From positions 1-64,000 of the forward strand of contig NZ_SNXE01000001.1 of the NCBI RefSeq assembly GCF_004362405.1: a stretch of DNA of 64,000 nucleotides. Direction: 5' to 3'. Position 1 is the stretch's first letter, and each line of letters opens with the position of its first letter. The notes beneath the pieces were generated by a model. It saw only the letters and a list, made by a program, of their open reading frames with translations. It made no database searches and was not told the DNA's origin. A program made the position numbers and the translations under genes. Shown here piece by piece: positions 44,700 to 52,244 of the stretch. Origin of the DNA: Roseateles asaccharophilus. GTDB taxonomy: Bacteria > Pseudomonadota > Gammaproteobacteria > Burkholderiales > Burkholderiaceae_C.

Positions 44700-45245
44700 A
44701 TGACGCCCAGCCCCCGCCACCGTTACGACCTGCTCAGCATCGCCCTGCATTGGCTGATGGCCCTGGCCATCATCGGCCTGCTGGGGGTGGGCCTCTATAT
44801 GGTGAGCCTGCCCTTCTCCATGAGTCGGCTCAAGCTCTACAACTGGCACAAGTGGGCGGGCATGACGGTGCTGGCCCTGGCCGCCCTGCGTCTGCTCTGG
44901 AGCCTGCGGCGCCTGGCGCCGGCCGCGGCGCCGGGTCCGCGCTGGCAACAAGTGGCCGCGCATGCGGTGCACGGCCTGCTCTACCTCTTCTTCTTTGCCG
45001 TGCCGCTGGCGGGCTGGACTTACAGCTCGGCGGCCGGTTTCCCCATCGTCTGGTTCGGACTGCTGCCGCTGCCCGACCTGGTCGCGCCCGATCCGGCCCT
45101 GGCCGAGACGCTCAAGGCCACGCACCGCTGGCTGGCCTATGGCCTGGCAGCCGTCGTGGCCGCCCATGTGGCGGCCGCCCTCAAGCATCAGTTCGTGGAC
45201 CGCGACCGCCTGCTGGCCCGCATGTGGCCCGGCCGCGGCGCCTGA
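44700..45245 (+). CDS. Cytochrome b561 family protein
   Basis: This 181-residue inner-membrane protein has four helices with the histidine pairs that bind two b-hemes: H15-region (DLLSIALHWLMALAIIGLLG), NWHKWAGM, AAHAVHGLLYLFFFAVPLAGW and THRWLAYG...AAHVAAALKHQF. The family transfers electrons from the quinone pool across the membrane. ATG at 44700 is chosen because the conserved RYDLLSIALHW start follows it; the open frame extends 21 codons without support. It opens a unit with two YceI proteins, the classical yceJ-yceI arrangement. Confidence 0.9.
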   Translation: MTPSPRHRYDLLSIALHWLMALAIIGLLGVGLYMVSLPFSMSRLKLYNWHKWAGMTVLALAALRLLWSLRRLAPAAAPGPRWQQVAAHAVHGLLYLFFFAVPLAGWTYSSAAGFPIVWFGLLPLPDLVAPDPALAETLKATHRWLAYGLAAVVAAHVAAALKHQFVDRDRLLARMWPGRGA

Positions 45246-45279
45246 ACCCCGCCCTATTTCGACACAAGGACCGTCTGAC

Positions 45280-45837
45280 ATGCGCCGTCTTGCCCTCACG
45301 ACCACCCTGCTGCTTGCCGCCCTGGGCGCCCAAGCCCAGGCCCAGTTCCAGCCGGCCCAGAGCGAGCTGAGCTTCACCAGCCGCCAGATGGGCGTGCCGG
45401 TGGATGGCCGCTTCAAGCGCTTTGAGGCCCAGCTGAACCTGGACCCCAAGAAGCCTGAGGCCGGCAAGGTGGCCTTCAACATCGATCTGGCCAGTGTCAG
45501 CCTGCCCGCACCCGAGCTGGACGCCGAGCTGGCCAAGCCCGCCTGGTTCGACAGCAAGAAGCTGCCCCAGGCCCAGTTCCAGAGCACGGCCATCAAGGCC
45601 ACGGGCCCGGGCAAGTTCGAGGTCAGCGGCAAGCTCAGCATCAAGGGCCAGACCCGCGACATCAGCGTGCCCGTGGCCCTGAGTCAGGCGGGTGGCCTGT
45701 CCACCGCCACCGGCGGCTTTGTGCTCAAGCGCCTGGAATTCAAGATCGGCGACGGCGAATGGGCCGACACCTCCATGGTCGCCAACGATGTGCAGGTCAA
45801 GTTCAAGCTGGTCTTCAAGGGCCTGGCCGCACTCTGA
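45280..45837 (+). CDS. YceI family periplasmic protein (first copy)
   Basis: This 185-residue protein has a signal peptide (LALTTTLLLAALGAQAQA) and the lipocalin-like YceI barrel, with SELSFTSRQMGVPVDGRFKR at the start and VSGKLSIKGQTRDISVPV in the body. YceI members bind isoprenoid-type lipids such as ubiquinone precursors and polyprenols. It lies 34 bp after the cytochrome b561 gene. Compared with the second copy it has the substitution-rich FEAQLNLDPK core, so the two are diverged paralogues rather than recent duplicates. Confidence 0.92.
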   Translation: MRRLALTTTLLLAALGAQAQAQFQPAQSELSFTSRQMGVPVDGRFKRFEAQLNLDPKKPEAGKVAFNIDLASVSLPAPELDAELAKPAWFDSKKLPQAQFQSTAIKATGPGKFEVSGKLSIKGQTRDISVPVALSQAGGLSTATGGFVLKRLEFKIGDGEWADTSMVANDVQVKFKLVFKGLAAL

Positions 45838-45899
45838 CCTAGGCCCCAACGCTTGCCCCTCCCGCTTTCCAACCACCCTCTCGCAGACAGGAACCACCG

Positions 45900-46469
45900 A
45901 TGAAGAAGACCCTGATCGCCGCCCTCACCCTGGCCGCGGCCTCCTTCGCCCAGGCGCAGTCCGCCAGCTACGCGATCGACCCCACCCACACCTTCGTGAC
46001 CTACGAGATCAGCCACTTCGGCACCTCGACCAACCGCGGCCGCTTCGACAAGAAGGAAGGCACCGTGACCCTGGACAAGGCCGCCAAGACCGGCAAGGTG
46101 GAAATCACCTTCGACATCGCCTCGGTCAACACCGGCGTGGGCCCCATGGACGCCCATCTGAAGGGCGATGACTTCTTTGCCGCCGCCAAGTTCCCCACCG
46201 CCAAGTTTGTGGGCGACAAGTTCGTCTTCAATGGCGACAAGGTGACCGAGGTGAGCGGCCAGCTGACCCTGAAGGACAAGACCCACCCGGTCACCCTCAA
46301 GGCCACGCAGTTCAACTGCTACCAGAACCCCATGTTCAAGCGCGAGGTCTGCGGCGGCGACTTCGAGGCCACCATCGACCGTACCCAATGGGGCATCGAC
46401 TACGGCCTGGCCTGGGGCTTCCCCAAGAACGTCAAGCTGGTGATCCAGGTCGAGGCCGTGCGTCAATAA
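45900..46469 (+). CDS. YceI family periplasmic protein (second copy)
   Basis: This 189-residue paralogue of the preceding protein has signal MKKTLIAALTLAAASFAQA and the typical YceI opening SYAIDPTHTFVTYEISHFGT, then the body VEITFDIASVNTGVGPMDAH and SGQLTLKDKTHPVTLKATQF. Two cysteines (FNCYQ, EVCGGDF) and IDRTQWGIDYGLAWG near the C-terminus are characteristic. A ribosome site (AGACAGGAACC) precedes ATG 45900. The two YceI genes and cytochrome b561 probably form one transcript dedicated to lipid or quinone handling in the periplasm. Confidence 0.94.
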   Translation: MKKTLIAALTLAAASFAQAQSASYAIDPTHTFVTYEISHFGTSTNRGRFDKKEGTVTLDKAAKTGKVEITFDIASVNTGVGPMDAHLKGDDFFAAAKFPTAKFVGDKFVFNGDKVTEVSGQLTLKDKTHPVTLKATQFNCYQNPMFKREVCGGDFEATIDRTQWGIDYGLAWGFPKNVKLVIQVEAVRQ

Positions 46470-46491
46470 GGCCCGCAACGGTAGCGACTGC

Positions 46492-46521
46492 TTACAAAGC
46501 GGGCGCCAATCCCGCTAATTA
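46492..46521 (+). promoter_or_regulatory. Sigma-70-like promoter of the small transcription unit
   Basis: TTACAA (46492-46497) and TAATTA (46516-46521) are separated by 18 bp, a plausible -35/-10 pair in an otherwise GC-rich region, 20 bp after the second YceI stop. It would transcribe the 25-residue frame that follows. Confidence 0.42.
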
Positions 46522-46547
46522 GGGAGAGGCCTCGGACCGACTCAGGA

Positions 46548-46570
46548 CCTATGATGCACCGCAGCATAGG
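46548..46570 (+). promoter_or_regulatory. 5' leader hairpin overlapping a ribosome binding site
   Basis: CCTATGATGC and GCAGCATAGG pair with one mismatch around ACC. The right arm ends at the start of GGGAGAG (46569-46575), the ribosome binding site of the small frame, so folding could mask translation. Confidence 0.45.
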
Positions 46571-46579
46571 GAGAGATTC

Positions 46580-46657
46580 GTGTTCCAACAACGCAGTGTG
46601 CAACTCGCAATGGCCTTGCTGCTCTTGCTGATCCTCTGGCTCCAATCCTGGGGCTGA
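46580..46657 (+). CDS. Small membrane peptide, 25 residues
   Basis: GTG at 46580 opens 25 codons encoding a peptide with a short N-terminal part that includes one arginine (FQQRSVQLAM), a single predicted membrane helix (ALLLLLILWL) and a QSWG tail. It has a good GGGAG ribosome site six bases upstream, a promoter-like pair about 60 bases upstream, a leader hairpin and a strong terminator immediately after. No family was recognised. The alternative is that the transcript is a small RNA and the frame incidental; the clean ribosome site and membrane-like composition favour a peptide. Confidence 0.55.
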   Translation: MFQQRSVQLAMALLLLLILWLQSWG

Positions 46658-46680
46658 GCCGCCGCTACAACACCCCCACA

Positions 46681-46705
46681 AAGCCTCGCGACGCGGGGCT
46701 TTTTT
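46681..46705 (+). terminator. Intrinsic terminator of the small transcription unit
   Basis: AAGCCTCGC and GCGGGGCTT pair (one G-T) around GAC and run into TTTTTT (46700-46705), a textbook rho-independent terminator, 23 bp after the small frame. Confidence 0.82.
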
Positions 46706-46888
46706 CATGGTCCGGCGCCCCGCTGGCCGCACGCATGCCGGCCGGCGCAGGCTCGCGGGCGGCCGGGCGCGACGCACCGCCTGTCGCGGGGCTGTGCAGC
46801 TGGGCGCCCCATCGCTGCAGTGTGTCGCGAGACCATGTGACAGCCAGTCCGGCTTGCGTACAGTGCGCAGCATCCAAAAGGTCCTCCC

Positions 46889-48295
46889 ATGAATGCCCCC
46901 GCACCCACCTCCCCCACGCTCTACGCCCGCTGGCAGGCGCTCAGCGCCGCCCTCGTCCGGGGCTTTCACGCCTATGCCAACTGGCTGGTGGGACTCAGCT
47001 GGAAGCGCTTCGTGCTGCTGTCCGTGCTGCTGCTGGTTGGCGCCAATGTGCTCGAAAGCCTGCCGCCCTTCACCTGGCGGATCACCGAGCATGTCGAGGA
47101 GAAGGCGCCGCGCAAACCGCAGGAACTCAAGCCGGCCAAGCCGGTCAAGCCGCTTGAACCCGCCAAGCCCGCGCCCAGCGGCGAGGGCGTGCGCTACGAA
47201 GTGACCATCGACGAGCGCGGCGTCCGCATCATCCCGCGCGAGATCGGCAAGCCCGCCCCCGCCGCCTCGGCTGCATCGGCGCCAGCCTCGGGCGCCGCCG
47301 AGGACCGCCGCCTCCCCGCCATCGACATCCGCCTGCCCGACAGCGTCAAGCCCGAGGAAGTGCGCGAGGCCGTGGCCGAGGCCCGTCGCACCCTGGAGGA
47401 GGCGGCCCGCGACGCCGAGCAAGCCATCCGCGACGCCGAGCAGGCCAGGCTCGACGCGATCGAGGCAATGCGCGTTCATGAGCGGGAAGCGGCGGAGGAA
47501 CCCCGGATGCGGATCCGGGTGGTGCGCCTGGGCGACTTCCTGATCGACCTGGCGGTGTTCTTCGTTGTCGCATCCGCCATCATCAAGATCACCTACAAGG
47601 GCCGCATCCAGGCCGAGGTCAAGGCCGCCCAGGCCACCGAGACCGCCGAGGCCGAGTCGCTCAAGCGCCAGGTGGTGGAGGCGCGCATGGCCGCCATGCA
47701 GGCCCAGGTGGAGCCACACTTCCTGTTCAATACCCTGGCGTCCATCGACCACCTGATCGAGGTGGACCCGCCGCGCGCCTCCCAGATGCAGAAGAACCTG
47801 ATCGCCCTGCTGCGCGCCTCCATGCCCAGCATGCGCGAGGCCAATGCCAACGGCGGACGCGATCTGGGCCGCGAGCTGGCTGTGATCCGGCCCTATCTGG
47901 AAATCCTCAAGGTCCGCATGGAAGAACGCTTGCAGACCGAGATCGATGTGCCCCAGGGCCTGCTCTCGGCCGAGTTCCCGCAGATGATGATCCAGAGCCT
48001 GGTGGAGAACGCCATCAAGCACGGCCTGGAGCCCAAGGCCGAAGGCGGCAGCCTCAAGGTCAAGGCCGAGATCGTGCATGGCAAGCTGGCCGTCACCGTG
48101 GCCGATACCGGCCTGGGCTTTGGCCGCGCGGCCACCGCCGGCACGGGCGTGGGTCTGGCGAATATCCGCGAGCGCCTGAGCCTGCTCTACGGCAGCAAGG
48201 CCAGCGTGACCATCAAGGAGAACCAGCCCTGCGGCACCGCCGTCACCATCACCGTGCCCTATCGCAGCCGCGAAGAAGAGGAGACCCTCGTATGA
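46889..48295 (+). CDS. LytS/AlgZ-type sensor histidine kinase
   Basis: This 468-residue kinase has two membrane helices (about 40-57 and 216-234) enclosing a long extracytoplasmic region (about 58-215) that is Lys/Pro-rich near 70-100 and then a charged coiled coil (about 160-200, VREAVAEARRTLEEAARDAE and similar). The cytoplasmic part is the His_kinase domain with H277 in QVEPHFLFNTLASID and a HATPase_c (NAIKHGLEP; GTGVGLANIRERL). This domain pair belongs to the LytS/AlgZ class that signals to LytTR regulators. It overlaps the membrane-protein gene by 4 nt (ATGA) and the LytTR regulator follows, forming a three-gene system. Confidence 0.92.
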   Translation: MNAPAPTSPTLYARWQALSAALVRGFHAYANWLVGLSWKRFVLLSVLLLVGANVLESLPPFTWRITEHVEEKAPRKPQELKPAKPVKPLEPAKPAPSGEGVRYEVTIDERGVRIIPREIGKPAPAASAASAPASGAAEDRRLPAIDIRLPDSVKPEEVREAVAEARRTLEEAARDAEQAIRDAEQARLDAIEAMRVHEREAAEEPRMRIRVVRLGDFLIDLAVFFVVASAIIKITYKGRIQAEVKAAQATETAEAESLKRQVVEARMAAMQAQVEPHFLFNTLASIDHLIEVDPPRASQMQKNLIALLRASMPSMREANANGGRDLGRELAVIRPYLEILKVRMEERLQTEIDVPQGLLSAEFPQMMIQSLVENAIKHGLEPKAEGGSLKVKAEIVHGKLAVTVADTGLGFGRAATAGTGVGLANIRERLSLLYGSKASVTIKENQPCGTAVTITVPYRSREEEETLV

Positions 48296-48711
48296 AGACG
48301 TTCTTCAAGATCCTGCTTAGCCTGAGCCTGCTGCTGGCCGTGCTGGCCCTGGCCGGCGGGTTTGCGGTCTGGCAGGAGTTGGCCAGCCACCCCGAGGTGC
48401 AGATCAGCGTCAATGGCGAGACCCTGCCCCTGCACGAGCTGCACGCCATGCACTGGAGTGGCCTGGTGCTGGGCGGGCTGATCACCGGTTTTGTGCTGCT
48501 CCTCGTGCTGCCGCTGGCCCTGCTGCTGGGCCTGGGCCTGCCCATGCTGATCGTCGCCAGCGTGCTGGGCCTGGGCCTGCTGGCCTTGGTGGGCGTGGGC
48601 GGACTGCTGCTCTCGCCCCTGCTGCTGCTGGGCCTGCCGCTGTGGCTGCTGCTGCGCGACCGTCGCCCCGCCCCGGAAAAACCCCAGGCCGCCACGGCCA
48701 CCCAGGCCTGA
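48292..48711 (+). CDS. Hypothetical membrane protein of the LytTR signalling operon
   Basis: This 139-residue protein has an N-terminal signal-anchor (ILLSLSLLLAVLALAGGFAVW), a short linker (QELASHPEVQISVNGETLPL), then two or three helices rich in Leu and Gly (GLVLGGLITGFVLLLVLPLALLL and onward) and a basic, Pro-rich tail. No family was recognised. It is coupled to the kinase by ATGA and ends 22 bp before the regulator gene, so it is the middle gene of the unit and may modulate the kinase. Confidence 0.82.
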   Translation: MKTFFKILLSLSLLLAVLALAGGFAVWQELASHPEVQISVNGETLPLHELHAMHWSGLVLGGLITGFVLLLVLPLALLLGLGLPMLIVASVLGLGLLALVGVGGLLLSPLLLLGLPLWLLLRDRRPAPEKPQAATATQA

Positions 48712-48733
48712 AGGCCGGACTAGCATTGCGCCC

Positions 48734-49588
48734 ATGAACGACATCACCGCCCCCCGCTCCCAGCCCGTCCGCGCCGTGCTGGCCGACGACGAACGCCTGA
48801 TGCGCGAGCAGCTGCGCAGCCGCCTCACCGAGGTCTGGCCCGAGCTGCAGATCGTGGCCGAGGCCAAGAACGGGCTGGAGGCCGTGGATCTGGTGCGGGA
48901 GCACAAGCCGGATCTGGTCTTCCTGGACATCCGCATGCCCGGCCTCACCGGCGTGGATGCGGCACGCCAGATCGCCCAGCTGCCCGGCGAGGGGGATGAC
49001 GATGAATGGCTGGTGCCCGAGATCGTCTTCATCACCGCCTACGACCAGTACGCGGTGGAAGCCTTCGAACAGGGCGTGGCCGACTATGTGCTCAAGCCCG
49101 CCGAACGCGAGCGCCTGCAAGTCACGGTCCAGCGCATCAAGAAGCGCCTGGCCCAGCGACAGGACGCCGATGCTGCGCCCGAGGCCGGGGGCGGACCCGC
49201 CGCCCCGCTGCAGCAGCTGCTGCACAAGCTCTCGGCCCAGCTCAATCCCGGCGGCAAGCCGGCTTACCTGCAGTGGATACAGGCCACCGTGGGTCAGGCC
49301 ATCCAGATGATCCCCGTGGAAGAGGTGCTCTTCTTCATCAGCGACGAGAAGTACACCCGGGTGCAGACGGCCACGCTGGAAGCCCTGATCCGCAAGCCTA
49401 TCAAGGAACTGGTGGACGAACTGGACCCACAGCTCTTCTGGCAGATCCACCGCTCCACCCTGGTCAACGTCAAGGCCATCGCGGGCGTGACGCGCGATTT
49501 CCGCGGCCGCCAGCTGGTGGGCGTGAAGGGCCTGAGCGAGAAGCTGGAAGTCAGCCGCAGCTACACGCACCTGTTCAAAGGCATGTGA
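48734..49588 (+). CDS. LytTR family response regulator
   Basis: This 284-residue regulator has an N-terminal receiver (AVLADDERLMREQL; phospho-aspartate in LVFLDIRMPG; VLKPAERERL with the conserved lysine), a linker that is Ala/Pro/Gln-rich (about 145-180), and a C-terminal LytTR DNA-binding domain (GQAIQMIPVEEVLFFISDEK, then IRKPIKELVDELDPQLFWQI and HRSTLVNVKAIAGV). It is the natural partner of the LytS/AlgZ kinase two genes upstream. In relatives such regulators control exopolysaccharide or envelope genes, a role I cannot confirm here. Confidence 0.94.
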   Translation: MNDITAPRSQPVRAVLADDERLMREQLRSRLTEVWPELQIVAEAKNGLEAVDLVREHKPDLVFLDIRMPGLTGVDAARQIAQLPGEGDDDEWLVPEIVFITAYDQYAVEAFEQGVADYVLKPAERERLQVTVQRIKKRLAQRQDADAAPEAGGGPAAPLQQLLHKLSAQLNPGGKPAYLQWIQATVGQAIQMIPVEEVLFFISDEKYTRVQTATLEALIRKPIKELVDELDPQLFWQIHRSTLVNVKAIAGVTRDFRGRQLVGVKGLSEKLEVSRSYTHLFKGM

Positions 49589-49639
49589 GCGCCGTGGCGT
49601 GCTGCCGCGTCCGCTAGTTGGCCCTTGGCACGTTCAGGA

Positions 49640-50287
49640 TCACTGTGCCGCTTGACGGCGCCGCAGCTGCCAGCCCCCAAGCACCAGGAGGCCCAAGACC
49701 ATCAGAGCCCAGCTTTCGGGCTCGGGAATCGGTGCAGCCACAGGCATCACGCTGATGGCGTCCAAAGAGCTGCCAGCCCCATCAGACAGCCCTGTCGCCG
49801 AAAGCTTCAGCAGCGTACTGCTCTCGGTGGCCTGAAAGCGCGTGGTGAATATCTTCCACACGTGCTCGCCCGTGGGGTTGAAGGGCAGCTGGGGTACGGC
49901 ACCCGTCCTTGATCCTGCGCTCCAGTCCAGCGACCAACCCAAGCCATTGCTGTTCGCGGGGAAGGCCGGTCGATTGGCATAGGCAAAGCTGAGCTCGTAC
50001 CACTGCCCCGCCGTGGTGCTCAAGCTCTGGGAAATCCAGCTGTTGCCACCAAAGGCGTCCAGTTCCGCAAAGACCTTGCCGTCATAGGCAGAGCCCACAA
50101 CTTTGTTGCGAAGCTCAAGTCCATTGCTGCCCAGAGTCCAGGGCCCGAGCGTCGCTTGTCGAACAATCGTGTACGTGCCATCCGCCAGCACAGTGCTCTC
50201 AAAGCTGCCATCCTGGACAAGATTCATGGCGTGCGCAGCATGCAGGGACGACAAACACAGCACCACGCCAATCAAAACACTCTTCAT
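49640..50287 (-). CDS. PEP-CTERM sorting domain protein
   Basis: This 215-residue exported protein has a signal peptide (VLIGVVLCLSSLHAAHA) and ends with a PEP-CTERM tail: IPEPESWALM, the hydrophobic helix VLGLLVLGGW and basic QLRRRQ. Such tails are processed by exosortase and placed at the cell surface in organisms that also make extracellular polysaccharide. The mature part (about 22-185) is a beta-rich region with aromatic-rich segments such as QWYELSFAYANR, typical of the adhesin-like proteins of this group. It is monocistronic; 247 bp lie between it and SoxR, with nothing else evident. Confidence 0.88.
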   Translation of the reverse strand: MKSVLIGVVLCLSSLHAAHAMNLVQDGSFESTVLADGTYTIVRQATLGPWTLGSNGLELRNKVVGSAYDGKVFAELDAFGGNSWISQSLSTTAGQWYELSFAYANRPAFPANSNGLGWSLDWSAGSRTGAVPQLPFNPTGEHVWKIFTTRFQATESSTLLKLSATGLSDGAGSSLDAISVMPVAAPIPEPESWALMVLGLLVLGGWQLRRRQAAQ

Positions 50288-50534
50288 GATGTGAACTCCC
50301 TAAGTTGAGCTCCGCCCAGCGCAAAAGACCCAGGACAGAGCAGACGGGCCCGACTGCGAGCCGCAGCCAGTATCCGAATCCATCCTAGAAACGCTTTCGA
50401 GGAACAACTCTTAAGCATTGTTAAATGCCCCCCGCAGGCGGGACAGTCGTCAAGTTGCTGAGGTCAAGACCGCTGTCGCTGCCGCTCGCACCCGGCAAGA
50501 CCTGATTTGAGCTGTCGCAACGTACCCGCTGAGC

Positions 50535-51074
50535 TCAGCCCGACACCGGCTTGTCACCCAACAGATAGCGCGGGCCACTCCCCCTCAGCGAGGCTCGGTC
50601 CAAAGGGTTGTAGAGCCGACAAGACTTCAGCGACAGGCAGCCGCAGCCAATGCAGGCGCCGAGCTGGTCGCGCAGGCGGGTCAGTGCGGCAATGCGCGCA
50701 TCGAGCAGCGGCGCCCAGCCGGCGGACAGACGCTGCCAATCGGCCTTGGTGGGCGTGCGCCCCTCGGGCAAGGAGGCCAGCGCGGCAGCAATCTCATCCA
50801 GCGCCAGGCCCACGGCTTGCGCGGCGCGGATGAAGCCGACGCGTCGCAGGACATGGCGCGGATACTGGCGCCGGCCCGCGGCACTGCGTCCGCCGGCGAT
50901 CAGGCCGCGTTCCTCGTAGAAGCGCAGTGCGCTGGCGGGCACGCCGGAGCGCCGCGCCAGTTCGCCGATGGCGATCCAGGCATCGCTACCGCCGTCCTTG
51001 GCCCCGACCTCCTCCGCCGCACCACTGCGGACGCCCTTGTGGCCCGCACCTGGCCCCGAGATGGATTTGCTCAT
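50535..51074 (-). CDS. soxR: Redox-sensitive MerR-type activator SoxR
   Basis: This 179-residue regulator has the MerR winged HTH (IAIGELARRSGVPASALRFY, then GLIAGGRSAAGRRQYPRHVL), the dimerisation helix and the SoxR-specific cysteine cluster CIGCGCLSLKSC (C141, C144, C146, C152), which binds a [2Fe-2S] centre. Outside enteric bacteria SoxR senses redox-cycling compounds rather than general oxidative stress. It has an unusually long N-terminal leader of about 30 residues rich in Gly and Ser; ATG at 51074 is preferred to the GTG just before it. It is divergent from the questin-oxidase-like gene and its box lies between them. Confidence 0.95.
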   Translation of the reverse strand: MSKSISGPGAGHKGVRSGAAEEVGAKDGGSDAWIAIGELARRSGVPASALRFYEERGLIAGGRSAAGRRQYPRHVLRRVGFIRAAQAVGLALDEIAAALASLPEGRTPTKADWQRLSAGWAPLLDARIAALTRLRDQLGACIGCGCLSLKSCRLYNPLDRASLRGSGPRYLLGDKPVSG

Positions 51075-51081
51075 CACCCGC

Positions 51082-51112
51082 TTGACATCAAGTTAACTTG
51101 AACTTTTATTGT
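51082..51112 (+). promoter_or_regulatory. SoxR box and MerR-type promoter for the questin-oxidase-like gene
   Basis: A perfect TCAAGTTAACTTGA dyad (51088-51101), matching the SoxR box, sits between TTGACA (-35, 51082-51087) and TATTGT (-10, 51107-51112), a spacer of 19 bp, the overlong spacing that MerR proteins untwist. The promoter points at the gene starting at 51149. Confidence 0.9.
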
Positions 51113-51148
51113 CCGGCACCTGATCCACTTCGTCAACACGAGGCCATC

Positions 51149-52234
51149 ATGCTGAACCCGACAAGCGAGACAAAGACGACAGCCGCGGCCGACGCTGCGC
51201 CCACCGCTAGCAGCCGCGCGCACGCGTCCGGCCCCGGCGACAGCGCCGCCACCCTCCTGGCGCTGTTGGATGAGGGGCTGGCGCTGTGGCCCGAATACCG
51301 CGCACAGCTCAGCTCGCACCTGCCGATGGCGCTGGACGCGCTGCAGCAGCTGGGCGCGAGCAGCCAGCGGCTGCGCGAGTTCCAGCGCCACTATGCCCTG
51401 CGTTTGCGGCCCGTGCCTGAGCATGCAAGGGACGCGCACCGCCCCGAATGCATGGGGCGCATTGAAGACTACCCGCAGTGGTTCGCCCACTACCGCGCCG
51501 CCCTGGCCGCGCGAGGCCGGGATGGGCTGCTGCGCGCCGAGCTGCCCGTGCTGATGCCCGGTGTCAGCGCCGTGGCCTTCCATGGCCTGATCCGCACCGG
51601 ACACGCGCTACGCCATGGCCATCAGGGCGAGCTGGCCGCCGCGCTGGCCTACTGGGCAAGCCGCTACCAGCCCCTGCCTGCGCCCACCGACATGCGTCCC
51701 ATGACCCTCACCGACTGGCTTGCCGCACTCAGGGCGCTGCCCGGCGCCGAGGCGATGCCACAGCGCGGACTGATCGCCGAGCGCATGGCCGACTGGGGCT
51801 TGCGCGCCGACTGGCGGGCGCTTGCCGGACGGCTGCCCGATGCTGAGCTGCCCGCGCTGGCACGCGGCGCCGCCGCGCTCTATGCCGCGACTGCCAGCTT
51901 CACAGTGCTGCACCTGATCACCGCCAGCGCCGCACTGCGCGCGCTGCAGCCCTGGCTGGACGGCGAGCCGGGATCAGCACGGCAGTTCATCCACGCCGCC
52001 GCCGCTGCACTGATGGCCAGCGGCGCGGTCCAGGCCACGGCGGCATTGCCGGCGGGGGACGAGGCCGTCCTGCCCGATTGGCCCCGACTCGCCGCAGACG
52101 CCATCGCACAGCACGACGATCATGTGATCAAGCTGGTGGCCGCCTGCCGTGCACACGCGGCGGCCGACCCCGCGCCGGTATGGCAGGCAGCCGCCGCAAG
52201 GGCATTGCAGCCCAAGACGCCGCAGGCACCGTGA
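51149..52234 (+). CDS. Questin oxidase-like protein
   Basis: This 361-residue protein resembles the questin oxidase family, enzymes that cleave anthraquinone-type rings by Baeyer-Villiger chemistry without an obvious cofactor. Recognisable family features include YRAQLSSHLPMALDALQQLG near residue 60, the HYALRLRPVPE stretch, MPGVSAVAFHGLIRTGHALR and the late IKLVAACRAH helix. No signal peptide or membrane segment is present, so it is cytoplasmic. ATG at 51149 is chosen because the upstream frame lies in the promoter. Its control by a SoxR box suggests detoxification of redox-active quinones. Confidence 0.78.
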   Translation: MLNPTSETKTTAAADAAPTASSRAHASGPGDSAATLLALLDEGLALWPEYRAQLSSHLPMALDALQQLGASSQRLREFQRHYALRLRPVPEHARDAHRPECMGRIEDYPQWFAHYRAALAARGRDGLLRAELPVLMPGVSAVAFHGLIRTGHALRHGHQGELAAALAYWASRYQPLPAPTDMRPMTLTDWLAALRALPGAEAMPQRGLIAERMADWGLRADWRALAGRLPDAELPALARGAAALYAATASFTVLHLITASAALRALQPWLDGEPGSARQFIHAAAAALMASGAVQATAALPAGDEAVLPDWPRLAADAIAQHDDHVIKLVAACRAHAAADPAPVWQAAAARALQPKTPQAP

Positions 52235-52244
52235 GACGTCAATC

